NCBI GenBank assembly: GCA_016794445.1
Contig: JAEUKC010000116.1
Coordinates: 1 to 64,000 of the forward strand
Length of the DNA stretch: 64,000 nucleotides
Direction of reading: 5' to 3'
Source: JADJMO01 sp016794445
GTDB taxonomy: Bacteria > Myxococcota_A > Polyangia > Polyangiales > JADJMO01
Notes under the pieces: model-generated
Seen by the model: only the letters and a program-made list of their open reading frames with translations
What the model was told of the DNA's origin: nothing
The model's database searches: none
Program-made: the position numbers and the translations under genes
Part shown: positions 54,206 to 62,005 of the stretch, in pieces
How the letters are laid out: each line of letters starts with the position of its first letter
Position numbering within the stretch: the stretch's first letter is position 1

Positions 54206-54997
54206 ATGCACTGCGCGCGACACCGCTTCGCCATGGTCGAGGGCACGCAGCTGCACTGGGCCGAGCTCGGAGAGCGCAATGGCGCGCCGCCGCTGCTCCT
54301 CCTGCACGGGCTCTACGACTCCCATCGCACCTGGAAGCTCGTGGCGGGGCACCTCGCCGCGGACCGGCTCGTCCTGATGCCCGATCTGCCCGGCCACGGG
54401 CTCTCCGATCGTCCCGACGCCAGCTACGCGGTCGAGTGGTACGGGCGGATGATCGTGGGGCTCGTCGCTTGCCTCGGCCTCGGGGTGCTCGACGTGCTCG
54501 GCCACTCGTTCGGGGGCGCCGTCGCCCAGATGCAGCTGCTCCGCGCCCCCTGGTCCACCCGCCGGCTGGTCCTCGCCGCGTCGGGGGCCCTCCCGTTCCT
54601 GGGCCTCGGTGCCCACCTCGCCTTGCGGGGGCAGGAGGGGCTCACCCGCGAGCACTGCGAGGAGCTCGCCCGCATGAACGCCGCCGAGGGCACGGCGCGC
54701 GCGTTCTCCCGGACGCTCGGCCAGCTCTCCGAGGGCCGCCGTCATCCCCGAGCAGGGTTCCTCGCGCGGGTCGGCGAGCTCCCGGCGATCCCCGAAATTG
54801 CCGTGCTCTGGGGCACCCGGGACAAGGTGGTCCCGATCGCGCACGGACGAGCGCTCTCGGCCGCGCTCGTTGGCGCGGATTTCCTGCCTTTCGAGGGGTG
54901 TGGGCACCACGTCCACCACGAGCAGCCGGAGGCGTTCGCGAGCGCCGTCCTGGCCTACCTGGACTCGCCGTCGCCCAGCCTGGCCCGCGCCAGCTAG
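54206..54997 (+). CDS. Alpha/beta hydrolase
   Basis: The product is 263 residues from ATG 54206; an ATG at 54233 is equally possible and neither has a Shine-Dalgarno. Family blocks are the oxyanion region LLLLHGLYDSHRTW, PDLPGHGLSDRP, nucleophile in GHSFGG, Asp in WGTRDKVVP and His in GCGHHVHHEQP. The overall layout resembles haloalkane-type or esterase-like hydrolases. The substrate is unknown; the neighbouring XylR-type regulator hints at a hydrophobic or aromatic ester (inference). The stop shares CTAG with the VIT remnant. Confidence 0.85.
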   Translation: MHCARHRFAMVEGTQLHWAELGERNGAPPLLLLHGLYDSHRTWKLVAGHLAADRLVLMPDLPGHGLSDRPDASYAVEWYGRMIVGLVACLGLGVLDVLGHSFGGAVAQMQLLRAPWSTRRLVLAASGALPFLGLGAHLALRGQEGLTREHCEELARMNAAEGTARAFSRTLGQLSEGRRHPRAGFLARVGELPAIPEIAVLWGTRDKVVPIAHGRALSAALVGADFLPFEGCGHHVHHEQPEAFASAVLAYLDSPSPSLARAS

Positions 54998-55353
54998 CCG
55001 ACGGTCGCGCCGAGCGCGTGCCCGATGACGTATTCCGCTCCGGCCACGAGCCCCGCGACGCCCGCCGTGAGCACCGCGCCCATGGACGCCGCGGACGCCG
55101 CGACGCCGATCATGAGGCTCGCGGTGGAGACGATGGCGTCGTCGGAGCCGAGGACGGCGGCGCGCAGCCAACCGGCCCGGCCGCTGCGGTGTCTCTCGTC
55201 GTGGGGGCGCAGCCGCGAGGGTCTTCGCGTGCTCGGAGCTCGAGCATGGCGCGTGCCCTCTTCGAGAAACGAGACCGTCGAAACCCGCCCATCGAACTGA
55301 GAGAGAATGACGTCGATTCGATGGGCCGCGGGATCCTGAGCCACCTCGGTCAC
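54994..55353 (-). pseudogene. Internally deleted VIT-family (Ccc1/DUF125) iron/manganese transporter remnant
   Basis: The frame encodes 119 residues, of which ~60-119 are recognisable. Block one, HRSGRAGWLRAAVLGSDDAIVSTASLMIGVAA followed by SAVLTAGVAGLVAGA-like sequence (here MGAVLTAGVAGLVAGA), is the first helix pair of the VIT family. It runs straight into EYVIGHALGATVG, which resembles the family's C-terminal end. About 130-150 residues of the usual ~230 are missing. The part upstream of block one looks out of register. Either a deletion fused the two ends or this is a minimal derivative. I rate it a pseudogene. Confidence 0.65.
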
Positions 55354-55451
55354 GTCTGCCCTGGCGACGCCCTGGCCGGAGCTCGTCCGGTACGGTGTCT
55401 GCTTTGGAACCGTTTGGGGACATCGGCCCCGGACCGAGGAAGGTAGCCGCC

Positions 55452-57158
55452 GTGAGACTCGTCTCGAATGAAGCCAGCGACCCGGACGATCTCCGTCGAC
55501 GCGCCGAGGACCGTCTGGCGGACAGCCTGCAGGCGCCCGCGATGCCGCCCCAGTCGTTGCACGACGCGCTCCGGCTCGTCCACGAGCTCCGCGTCCACCA
55601 GATCGAGCTCGAGATGCAGAACGAGGAGCTGCAGCGCACCCACGCCGCCCTCGAGAACGCGTTCGTCCAGTACTCCGAGCTCTACGACTTCGCGCCCGTG
55701 GGCTACTTCTCGCTCGGCGAGGACGGCGCCATTCATCGCGTGAACCTGTGCGGCGCGGCGCTGATCGGCCTCCCGCGTGGAGACCTGCACCTGCGGCGCT
55801 TCGGCGTGTTCGTGGGCGACGCCGACCGGCCGCGGTTCAACACAGCAATGGCCGAGGTGTTCGGCCCCGTCGGTCGGGCCACGCTGGAGCTCACCCTCGA
55901 CGCGCCGGATGCCTCGCTCGCGCTGCAGGTGCACCTGACGCTGGCGCTCTCGCCGGGGGCCGACACGTGCCGGGCCATCGTGGTCGACGTGACGGAGCGA
56001 AAGCGGGCGGAGGACCAGCTGCGCTCCTCGCAGAAGATGGAGGCCATCGGGCGCCTCGCCGGTGGGGTCGCGCACGACTTCAACAACCTCCTCACGGTCA
56101 TCCTGAGTCACGCCGCGTTCGCGCTCGAGGCGGTGCCGGACGGCCCCGTACGCGGCGATCTCGAGGACCTGCAGAGGGCCGCCGAGCGCGCGGCCGGGCT
56201 CACGCGGCAGCTCCTCGCGTTCAGCCGCAAGCAGGTGCTGCGCACCCAGCTCGTCGACGTGAACGAGCTGACGCGCGCGCTCGCGGTCATGCTGCGCCGG
56301 CTCCTCGGCGAGAACATCGAGGTCGTGATGGACCTGGCGATCGAGCTCGGCCGCGTGCAGCTGGATCCCGCGCAGTTCGAGCAGGTGGTCATGAACCTGG
56401 CGATCAACGCGCGCGACGCGATGCCCGGGGGCGGCACGCTCACGCTACAGACGTGCAACGTGGGGGCCTTCGTCCGCCTCACGGTGACGGATACCGGGAG
56501 CGGGATGGACAAGGCCACGATGGGCCACGTGTTCGAGCCGTTCCTCACGACCAAGCAGCTCGGACGGGGCACGGGCTTCGGCCTGTCGACCGTGTACGGC
56601 ATCGTCATGCGGTGCGGCGGCGACGTGTCGGTGCGGAGCGAACCCGGCAAGGGCTCGACCTTCGAGGTCCTGCTGCCGCGCGCGACGGCGAGCGCCCCCG
56701 GGCGCAAGGAGTCGCGCAAGGTCGCGTCCGCGAGCGGCGGTGGCGAGACCATCCTGGTCGTCGAGGACGAGCTGGCCCTGCGGGGGATCTTCAGCCGCTT
56801 CCTCCGCGCGGCCGGCTACGTGGTGCTGGTCGCGGAGAACGGGGTCGACGCCCTCCACGTCGCGCGGCAGCACGTGGGCCCGATCCATCTCGTCGTCTCC
56901 GACGTCGTGATGCCGAAGATGTCGGGCACCGCTTTCGCGCAGCAGCTCGTCGTGAGCCGCCCCGGCACCAAGGTGCTGTTCATGTCCGGCTACACCGACG
57001 AGGCCGTGGAGCCGCACGGTGCGCTCGAGTCGTCCATGCCGTTCATCGGCAAGCCGTTCACGGCCGCCGAGCTCGACGCGAGGATTCGCGAGATGCTGGA
57101 TACGCCGGGCGACGGGCCTGCTCAGAACCTGCAGCAGCGGAACCCGACCCAGTCCTGA
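55452..57158 (+). CDS. Hybrid histidine kinase with PAS-like sensor and receiver
   Basis: The product is 568 residues from the GTG at 55452, with AGGAAGGT upstream. The N-terminus contains a coiled-coil stretch (VHQIELEMQNEELQRTHAAL) and a PAS-like domain (~75-180). The H-box VAHDFNNLLTVI has phospho-acceptor H208. N-box (NLAINARDAMPGGG), G1 (DTGSGMD), F (FEPFLTTK) and G2 (GTGFGLSTV) are complete. The C-terminal receiver has D484 in SDVVMPKMSG and the KPF motif. No membrane segment is seen, so it is cytosolic. No cognate output protein is nearby; the receiver may transfer to a partner elsewhere. Its 3' end overlaps the convergent FGE-fold gene by 37 bases. Confidence 0.95.
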   Translation: MRLVSNEASDPDDLRRRAEDRLADSLQAPAMPPQSLHDALRLVHELRVHQIELEMQNEELQRTHAALENAFVQYSELYDFAPVGYFSLGEDGAIHRVNLCGAALIGLPRGDLHLRRFGVFVGDADRPRFNTAMAEVFGPVGRATLELTLDAPDASLALQVHLTLALSPGADTCRAIVVDVTERKRAEDQLRSSQKMEAIGRLAGGVAHDFNNLLTVILSHAAFALEAVPDGPVRGDLEDLQRAAERAAGLTRQLLAFSRKQVLRTQLVDVNELTRALAVMLRRLLGENIEVVMDLAIELGRVQLDPAQFEQVVMNLAINARDAMPGGGTLTLQTCNVGAFVRLTVTDTGSGMDKATMGHVFEPFLTTKQLGRGTGFGLSTVYGIVMRCGGDVSVRSEPGKGSTFEVLLPRATASAPGRKESRKVASASGGGETILVVEDELALRGIFSRFLRAAGYVVLVAENGVDALHVARQHVGPIHLVVSDVVMPKMSGTAFAQQLVVSRPGTKVLFMSGYTDEAVEPHGALESSMPFIGKPFTAAELDARIREMLDTPGDGPAQNLQQRNPTQS

Positions 57159-58171
57159 CGATCGCTGCGGCTCCGCGACATCGCGACCCCGCAGGCGGCG
57201 CTGCTGGCCTTCTCGCGGAACGAACCGCCGCGCACCCGGCAAGGGTCGCTCGCGCCGAGGGCCGACTGGCAGCTGTCCGTCCACTCGGCGACGTTCCCGC
57301 TCATGTCGTAGAGCGTGGCGAGCTCGGCGCCGCTGCTCCCACCGTTGCAGCCGGAGAGGCTGCGCACGGGCACGACGTCGCCGGGGCCCGCGTCGACGAG
57401 GCGGTCCGACGTGTTGCACTTGGTCGGCTGCGCCGCGGTCCCGTACGGCCAGACGGGCGAGCCGCCGTAGGCGCACGCGTGGCGCCACTGGTCGACGTTC
57501 GGGTCGTCGAGCTTGTCGAAGGGCGAAGGGGGCTTGCTCGCGCCTCCTGGGCCGATGGCGCCGCAGAGCCGCTTGCCGGCGGTGTCGCAGTAGGCCCAGG
57601 CATCGCACCAGTCGACGCCGCGGATCGGCTCGTCGGCGGCGCCCCCGACCGCAGCGACGAAGCTCGTCTTCCACTTGCAGGTGGCCGGCAGCGCGGCCAC
57701 GTCCTTGACCGCGACCTTGGTCGCGAAGTCCTGGTAGGCCGCGACGGTCACCTCGCTCGCGTCGACGCAGTAGAACGCGGTGCCGATCGGCACCCGCACC
57801 ATCATGGCGGGGCAGGGCAGACACTTGCCCGCCTCGCACGCGGTCGAGAGGCAGTCGGCGGGGACCTTGCACTTCTTGCCGCTGCCGCACTTCCCGGGGC
57901 AAGAGCCGCCGCAGTCGACGTCGGCCTCGTCCGGGTCGAGCGCCTTGTTGGCGCAGGTGGAGGTCTCGGCGTCACCGGTATCGACGGAGGCTTCGGCGTC
58001 GCCGCCACCGTCGGTGCCGGCTTCGCTCGCGTCGGTCGGGGCGTCGGCCGTGTCGAGGGCGGCGTCGAGCGGCGGGTCGCGATCGAGATCGTCGAACGGC
58101 AGGGTGAGGCTGCACGCGCCGAGCAGGGCGAGGCAGACGGCGAAGGTGAGGCCGACCCGCGCGCGAGACAT
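57122..58171 (-). CDS. FGE/SUMF1-fold lipoprotein with Cys-rich linker
   Basis: The product is 349 residues from ATG 58171, directly after CAGGAG. A lipobox (L-L-G-A-C) is followed by an acidic Asp-rich linker and a Cys module (DVDCGGSCPGKCGSGKKC and PADCLSTACEAGKCLPC). The SUMF1-like domain (~140-349) has VDASEVTVAAYQDF, WCDAWAYCDTAGKRL, YDMSGNVAEWTD, RGGSF and terminal GFRCCRF. Only one Cys follows RGGSF (AACG), so the copper Cys pair of true FGE is lacking. It shares the GFRCCR ending with the protein at 16198-17253. A carbohydrate, polymer or protein-binding role is possible. Confidence 0.85.
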   Translation of the reverse strand: MSRARVGLTFAVCLALLGACSLTLPFDDLDRDPPLDAALDTADAPTDASEAGTDGGGDAEASVDTGDAETSTCANKALDPDEADVDCGGSCPGKCGSGKKCKVPADCLSTACEAGKCLPCPAMMVRVPIGTAFYCVDASEVTVAAYQDFATKVAVKDVAALPATCKWKTSFVAAVGGAADEPIRGVDWCDAWAYCDTAGKRLCGAIGPGGASKPPSPFDKLDDPNVDQWRHACAYGGSPVWPYGTAAQPTKCNTSDRLVDAGPGDVVPVRSLSGCNGGSSGAELATLYDMSGNVAEWTDSCQSALGASDPCRVRGGSFREKASSAACGVAMSRSRSDRQDWVGFRCCRF

Positions 58172-58220
58172 CTCCTGCAGCCTAGCGCACGCGGGCGACC
58201 GATTCCCGGCTCGTCTCACC

Positions 58221-58664
58221 TCAGGAGAACGAGAGGAACGCCGCGATCCGGGTGCCGAGGACGGCGACCGTGCCCGCGATCAGGGCGGCCGCGACGTAGG
58301 CCAGGTGGGCGGCGCGCGCGCGGGCGTCGGCGGTCGGGTCGTCGCCCCGCGAGAGGTGGAGCGCGAGGCCGGCCCAGGCGAGGGCCACCGCTGTCACCGC
58401 GAGGTGCTCCTTGCGCTCGAAGAGCAGGCCCATGGTCCGTGAGGCGAGGTAGATCGGGCGCCGCAACCTCCGGCTGTAGGGGTCGTAGATCACGGCCCCG
58501 AGGCCGAACGTCACCGTGGTGAGCGCTGTCGCGAGGCTGGCCGCGAGCCGGGCCCGTCTCCGTGGACGGCGCAGCACGATGGCCGGGTGCACGAGCGCGG
58601 CGACCGCCAGCCACGCGACGTGGCCGTGGACCCGCTCGAGGAGCCGCAGGGCCTCCGGGGTCAC
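58221..58664 (-). CDS. Four-helix membrane protein, last gene of the radical SAM operon
   Basis: The product is 147 residues from the GTG at 58664, overlapping the upstream stop (GTGA). It has four hydrophobic helices (residues ~15-33, 42-58, 88-106, 119-140). His residues lie in or near helix ends (VHGHVAWL, LVHPAIVL, RKEHLAV, ALHLSRG), which could allow heme or metal binding but is not diagnostic. No family is recognised. It is the 3'-most member of five overlapping or closely spaced genes transcribed together. Confidence 0.6.
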   Translation of the reverse strand: MTPEALRLLERVHGHVAWLAVAALVHPAIVLRRPRRRARLAASLATALTTVTFGLGAVIYDPYSRRLRRPIYLASRTMGLLFERKEHLAVTAVALAWAGLALHLSRGDDPTADARARAAHLAYVAAALIAGTVAVLGTRIAAFLSFS

Positions 58665-58957
58665 GGGACGAACACCCCCTGCAGCACCCCGATCGCGATG
58701 GTGGCCGTCAGGAGCACGGAGACCAGCTCGTCGAACGAGCGCGCCGAGCGCGCGGCCAGCGCCGAGCCGCCGATGCCGGCCACGATCGCCGCGAAGCCCG
58801 CGATCGCGCAGCGCCAGTAGAACGCGATGCGGCCCACGACGACCACGGTGCGCGGGTCGGGCGCCGGGAAGAACAGGGCCTGGGCGACGCGCAAGAGCGA
58901 ATACGCGATCGCGAACGTGCAGGCCGCGACGACGAGGGCGCGCAGGAGGCCTCTCAC
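58661..58957 (-). CDS. Small membrane protein in the radical SAM operon
   Basis: The product is 98 residues from the GTG at 58957, which overlaps the radical SAM stop by 4 bases. It has two or three hydrophobic segments (VVAACTFAIAYSLLRVAQALFF, CAIAGFAAIVAGIGGSALAA, LVSVLLTATIAIGVLQG). A Pro-Asp loop (FPAPDPRT) separates the first two. There is no recognisable family. The overlap implies production in step with the SAM enzyme and the next membrane protein. Confidence 0.65.
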   Translation of the reverse strand: MRGLLRALVVAACTFAIAYSLLRVAQALFFPAPDPRTVVVVGRIAFYWRCAIAGFAAIVAGIGGSALAARSARSFDELVSVLLTATIAIGVLQGVFVP

Positions 58958-60042
58958 GCGCGGCTCCGGTGCGCGATGACCCGCGGGCACTCGGGGTCGG
59001 GGCCGACGCGGCCGTCGAGGTGGGTCGAGACGACCTTGCAGCCCCCCCGGCAGACGCGCTGGATCGGGCAGCTGGCGCACGGCTCCTCGGGTGTGTCGGC
59101 GAACTTGGTGAGCGCGGCGGGCTCGAGCTCGCGGGTGAACGAGCACGGCGCCACGCGGCCCTCCAGCGTGCGCGCGGTGAGCGCGTTGCCGGCCTCGCAC
59201 CCCATCACCGCGAGCGCGTCGAGCGCCGCCGCGTCCGCGAACGAGAGGAGCGGCACGAGCGCGCAGTCGACGCGCAGCGAGAGGGCTCCTCGATCCACGA
59301 TGCGCCGCAGCAGCGCGGGCAGCTCCGCCACTTGCGCGGGCGAGAGGCGTCGCTCGAGGTAGTCGAGGGACCGCGCGCGCCCCTCGGGCTTGTACCGGAG
59401 CAGCTGCGCCTCGACGGCGCCGAGGGCCGCGGCGCGCGCGCACGTGTCCTCGAGCGCGACGACGCTGCGGCGCGTGAGCACGACGTTGACCCCCACCGTG
59501 ACCCCGGCCCCGACCAGCGCGGCGATCGCCCGCTCGGCGACCGCCACCGTCTCGCGCGCCCGCAGCTCGCTGGTCGCGCCGTCGTAGCTCACGTTGACCT
59601 GCGCGAAGGCGGAGAGGGCGCGGGCGCGCTCGGCGGTCAGGCCGATCCCGCTGGTCGTCACGACGGGGACGAGGTCGCGCGCGCGCGCCTCCCGCGCCAG
59701 GGCGGGCAGGTCGGGGTGGGTGAGCGGCTCGCCGCCCCCGAACGCGACCATGAACGCGCCCGCCGCGCGCACCTCGTCGAGCGTGGCCCGCAGGCGATCG
59801 AGCGAGGCGTGCGCGCCGTCGACGCGCGTCGGCTGGTAGCACCCCGCGCACGAGAGGGGGCAGCGCTCGGTGATGGCGACGTGCGCCTCGAGCGGGGCCG
59901 TGGGGCCGCGGATGTCGGCCGGTTGCGGGCCGGACCACGGGCCGGCGAGGCCCAGGCCCGCCGCGCGTCGGCGATCGACGGCGACCAGCGTGCGGTCGTC
60001 GAGCCGCACCCACGCGCCGAAGTCCTCGACCCGCGCGCGCAT
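58954..60042 (-). CDS. Radical SAM/SPASM enzyme
   Basis: The product is 362 residues from ATG 60042, in a TGATG overlap with the peptide gene; a GTG three bases earlier is possible. The radical SAM cluster motif is C61-P-L-S-C65-A-G-C68. GGGEPLTHPDL and a SAM-binding NVSYDG follow. The C-terminal SPASM domain has the full seven-Cys pattern: C, then G-x4-C (GRVAPC), then C-x2-C-x5-C-x3-C (CASCPIQRVCRGGC), then a final C in DPEC. It therefore probably carries two extra Fe-S clusters. SPASM enzymes most often modify ribosomal peptides or enzyme side chains. The preceding 69-residue gene is the obvious candidate substrate. Confidence 0.93.
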   Translation of the reverse strand: MRARVEDFGAWVRLDDRTLVAVDRRRAAGLGLAGPWSGPQPADIRGPTAPLEAHVAITERCPLSCAGCYQPTRVDGAHASLDRLRATLDEVRAAGAFMVAFGGGEPLTHPDLPALAREARARDLVPVVTTSGIGLTAERARALSAFAQVNVSYDGATSELRARETVAVAERAIAALVGAGVTVGVNVVLTRRSVVALEDTCARAAALGAVEAQLLRYKPEGRARSLDYLERRLSPAQVAELPALLRRIVDRGALSLRVDCALVPLLSFADAAALDALAVMGCEAGNALTARTLEGRVAPCSFTRELEPAALTKFADTPEEPCASCPIQRVCRGGCKVVSTHLDGRVGPDPECPRVIAHRSRA

Positions 60043-60251
60043 CACGGCTCGTCCTCGGGCGGCGGCGACTCTTCGAGGGGCTCTTCGGCCCGCTCGGGGA
60101 GCGCCGTCGCGACGAAGGCGTAGACGACGCCCGCCGTGACCACGGTCGCGAACAGCAGATCGACCACGCTGCCGATGGAGGAGCAGTTGGCCCCGGGACC
60201 GCGCCGCACGGCGAGGACGCCGTCCGGTAGCTCGATGCGAGGCGCGCTCAT
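60042..60251 (-). CDS. 69-residue single-helix peptide, candidate radical SAM substrate
   Basis: It begins MSAPRIELPDG, then VLAVRRGPGANCSSIGS, then one membrane helix (~29-50), and ends in an acidic Pro/Glu tail. C23 and neighbouring S24, S25 and S28 sit just before the helix on the Arg (cytosolic) side. The stop overlaps the radical SAM start (TGATG), and the upstream membrane-protein gene ends 13 bases earlier. Size, position and a single Cys in a Gly/Ser-rich loop next to a SPASM enzyme fit a modified peptide. I do not recognise it as any named RiPP family. The helix argues against simple export as a free peptide. Confidence 0.7.
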   Translation of the reverse strand: MSAPRIELPDGVLAVRRGPGANCSSIGSVVDLLFATVVTAGVVYAFVATALPERAEEPLEESPPPEDEP

Positions 60252-60264
60252 CGGAGGGCGCCGC

Positions 60265-61335
60265 TCATAGCCCGAAGCCGGAGAGGAAGCTCGTGCCGTA
60301 GACCTCGCTGCGCTCGAGCGCGAGGTAGGCCGCGGCGACGACGAACCCGGCGCCCACGAACGCGCCCACGAGCCGCTGCGGCCACGGGGACCTTCCGAAC
60401 GCGCTGGCCCAGAGAGAGCTCAACAGGTGCGCGAGGACGAGGCCGATCCCGAACAGGAGGAACGGCGGAGCCATGCCGGGCTCCCACCGCTCGGCGACGA
60501 ACGCGGATCCGAGGGGCGCGAACGCCAGGAACAGGAGCGCGCGGGGCGCGAGGATGCGGCGCAGCGCGACGGGCCCGCGGCGATCGCGCACGACGCGGGC
60601 GAGGGCGAAGACGGCGGCCAGGAGGGCGATGGCGCTCACCGCGATCGCGACGCGGTGGAGCAGCGCTCTGCGCACCGCCACCGCGACCGCCTTGCGCAGC
60701 GCCTCGGGCGCACGGGGGTCGATCCCGATCTCGGCGCGGGCCCGCGCGAGGTCGCCCGTCCGCTGGAGCGCGGTCCAGGCGATGTCGAAGCCCGCGGTCG
60801 AGAGCGCCGGGTCGTCCGCTTCACGCGCCGCGGTGAGCGCAGGTGTGGCGGCGCGCGCCGGATCGGCGAAGCGACCGACCCACGCCTGCGCGACGAACAG
60901 AAGGCCCTCGGTGCGGACCCTCCCGACCGGCATCGTGGCAAGCGCGGTCGACAGGCGCTCGATCTCGGCACGGTCGTCGGCGCGCCGCGGGTCCTTGCGC
61001 ACCCGGTCGAGAACGGCGAGCAGCTCGAACTGTCCCTCGTAGCGGGCGAGGTTCTCGGCGCGGGCTCGCGCGGTCGTGGCGAACCAGTGGCCCGGGTCGA
61101 TGCGCAGGACCGACCGGTAGTGGGCGAGCGCCGCGGCGTAGGCGAACGACCGTTCGTCGAGCTCCGCGAGGGCGAAGGCGGCCCGCGCCGCGCGATCGCG
61201 GTCCGCGCCGAGCAGGTCGGCCTCGAGGGCTGGACGATCGGGCATGGCGTCGGCGGCCCACACCGGCGTCGCGCCCAGGGACATGACGAGGGAGCCCGCC
61301 AGTAACGCGAGGAGGAGCAGGGGGACCCACCGCAC
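60265..61335 (-). CDS. Signal-peptide TPR-like protein with C-terminal membrane helices
   Basis: The product is 356 residues from a GTG. A cleavable signal (LLLLALLAGSLVMSLGATPVWA) precedes a helical, TPR-like domain (~30-225; AFALAELDERSFAYAAALAHYRSVLRIDPGHW). Four hydrophobic helices at ~232-252, 270-290, 292-315 and 325-345 follow. It is the first gene of the radical SAM operon. Its TPR-like part should face the periplasm. It is broadly reminiscent of the N-terminal half of the protein at 26392-28800 (signal, helical repeats, then helices), though similarity needs testing. Confidence 0.7.
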   Translation of the reverse strand: MRWVPLLLLALLAGSLVMSLGATPVWAADAMPDRPALEADLLGADRDRAARAAFALAELDERSFAYAAALAHYRSVLRIDPGHWFATTARARAENLARYEGQFELLAVLDRVRKDPRRADDRAEIERLSTALATMPVGRVRTEGLLFVAQAWVGRFADPARAATPALTAAREADDPALSTAGFDIAWTALQRTGDLARARAEIGIDPRAPEALRKAVAVAVRRALLHRVAIAVSAIALLAAVFALARVVRDRRGPVALRRILAPRALLFLAFAPLGSAFVAERWEPGMAPPFLLFGIGLVLAHLLSSLWASAFGRSPWPQRLVGAFVGAGFVVAAAYLALERSEVYGTSFLSGFGL

Positions 61336-61398
61336 GAGAGCAGTCTAGTGGACGGGGCCGATTGCCGTTAGCCTGCGTCCGCACAGGAGGTCCATCCC

Positions 61399-61917
61399 AT
61401 GTTCCGGAACGTCGCCAAGGTCGCCGCTGTCGCCACGCTGATGCTGTCGAGTGCCTACGGGTGCAAGAACTTCGTCCGTGTGAAGGAAGACGACTGCAAG
61501 AAGTGGATGGAGCACGTCACCAAGGTCGTCGTGGACGACGTGAAGAAGCAGACCAAGGACTGCAAGCTCGAGAAGGGCGCCGAGGACGAGGTCAAGGAGG
61601 CCATCCAGAACTGGGTGAAGGACGACTGCTCCAAGTACGACGGAGACCAGTACTTCCTCCAGAAGGACCACGAGTGCATGATGAAGGCCGACTCGCCGGC
61701 CGACATCGACAAGTGCTACGACGCCATCCCGCAGACCAAGACCTCGACGACCACGAAGAAGGTCGGCAAGGTCAAGATCAAGCAGAAGAAGACCTCCAAC
61801 GCGACCACGATGAGCAAGCCCGAGCTCGCCAAGTTCGTGAAGGACCAGAAGGAGGCCCTCTGCTCCGGTGGCGGCGACAAGAAGGACGACAAGAAGGGCG
61901 ACGACAAGGACGAGTGA
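61399..61917 (+). CDS. Lipoprotein with helical Cys domain and K/D tail
   Basis: The product is 172 residues from ATG 61399, with AGGAGGTC upstream. Signal and lipobox (S-A-Y-G-C) precede a charged domain with Cys at regular distance (DDCKKWMEH, KDCKLEK, DDCSKYD, DHECMMKAD, DKCYDAI). The tail is GGGDKKDDKKGDDKDE. Length, Cys order and the DH[DE]CxMK motif match the lipoprotein at 14678-15196. The function is unknown. A strong terminator follows. Confidence 0.75.
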   Translation: MFRNVAKVAAVATLMLSSAYGCKNFVRVKEDDCKKWMEHVTKVVVDDVKKQTKDCKLEKGAEDEVKEAIQNWVKDDCSKYDGDQYFLQKDHECMMKADSPADIDKCYDAIPQTKTSTTTKKVGKVKIKQKKTSNATTMSKPELAKFVKDQKEALCSGGGDKKDDKKGDDKDE

Positions 61918-61953
61918 GCGGCCTTCCGGCCCTCGTCAGGAGTCCCGAAAGAG

Positions 61954-61983
61954 GAAAGGCACTCGCGCTCGCGGGTGCCTTTC
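61954..61983 (+). terminator. Intrinsic terminator after the lipoprotein gene
   Basis: Arms 61954-61967 and 61970-61983 (14 bp with one G:T-type mismatch) form a strong stem with a 2-base loop. A T/C-rich stretch (TTTCTCTTCTC) begins in the last part of the right arm on the plus strand. It sits 36 bases after the stop. Confidence 0.8.
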
Positions 61984-62005
61984 TCTTCTCCCCGCGCAGG
62001 GCTGG

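Noticed and set aside
54162..54377. Open frame starting at ATG 54162 inside the hydrolase gene
   Set aside because: It is in a different frame and overlaps the hydrolase catalytic blocks. It has no domain signal.
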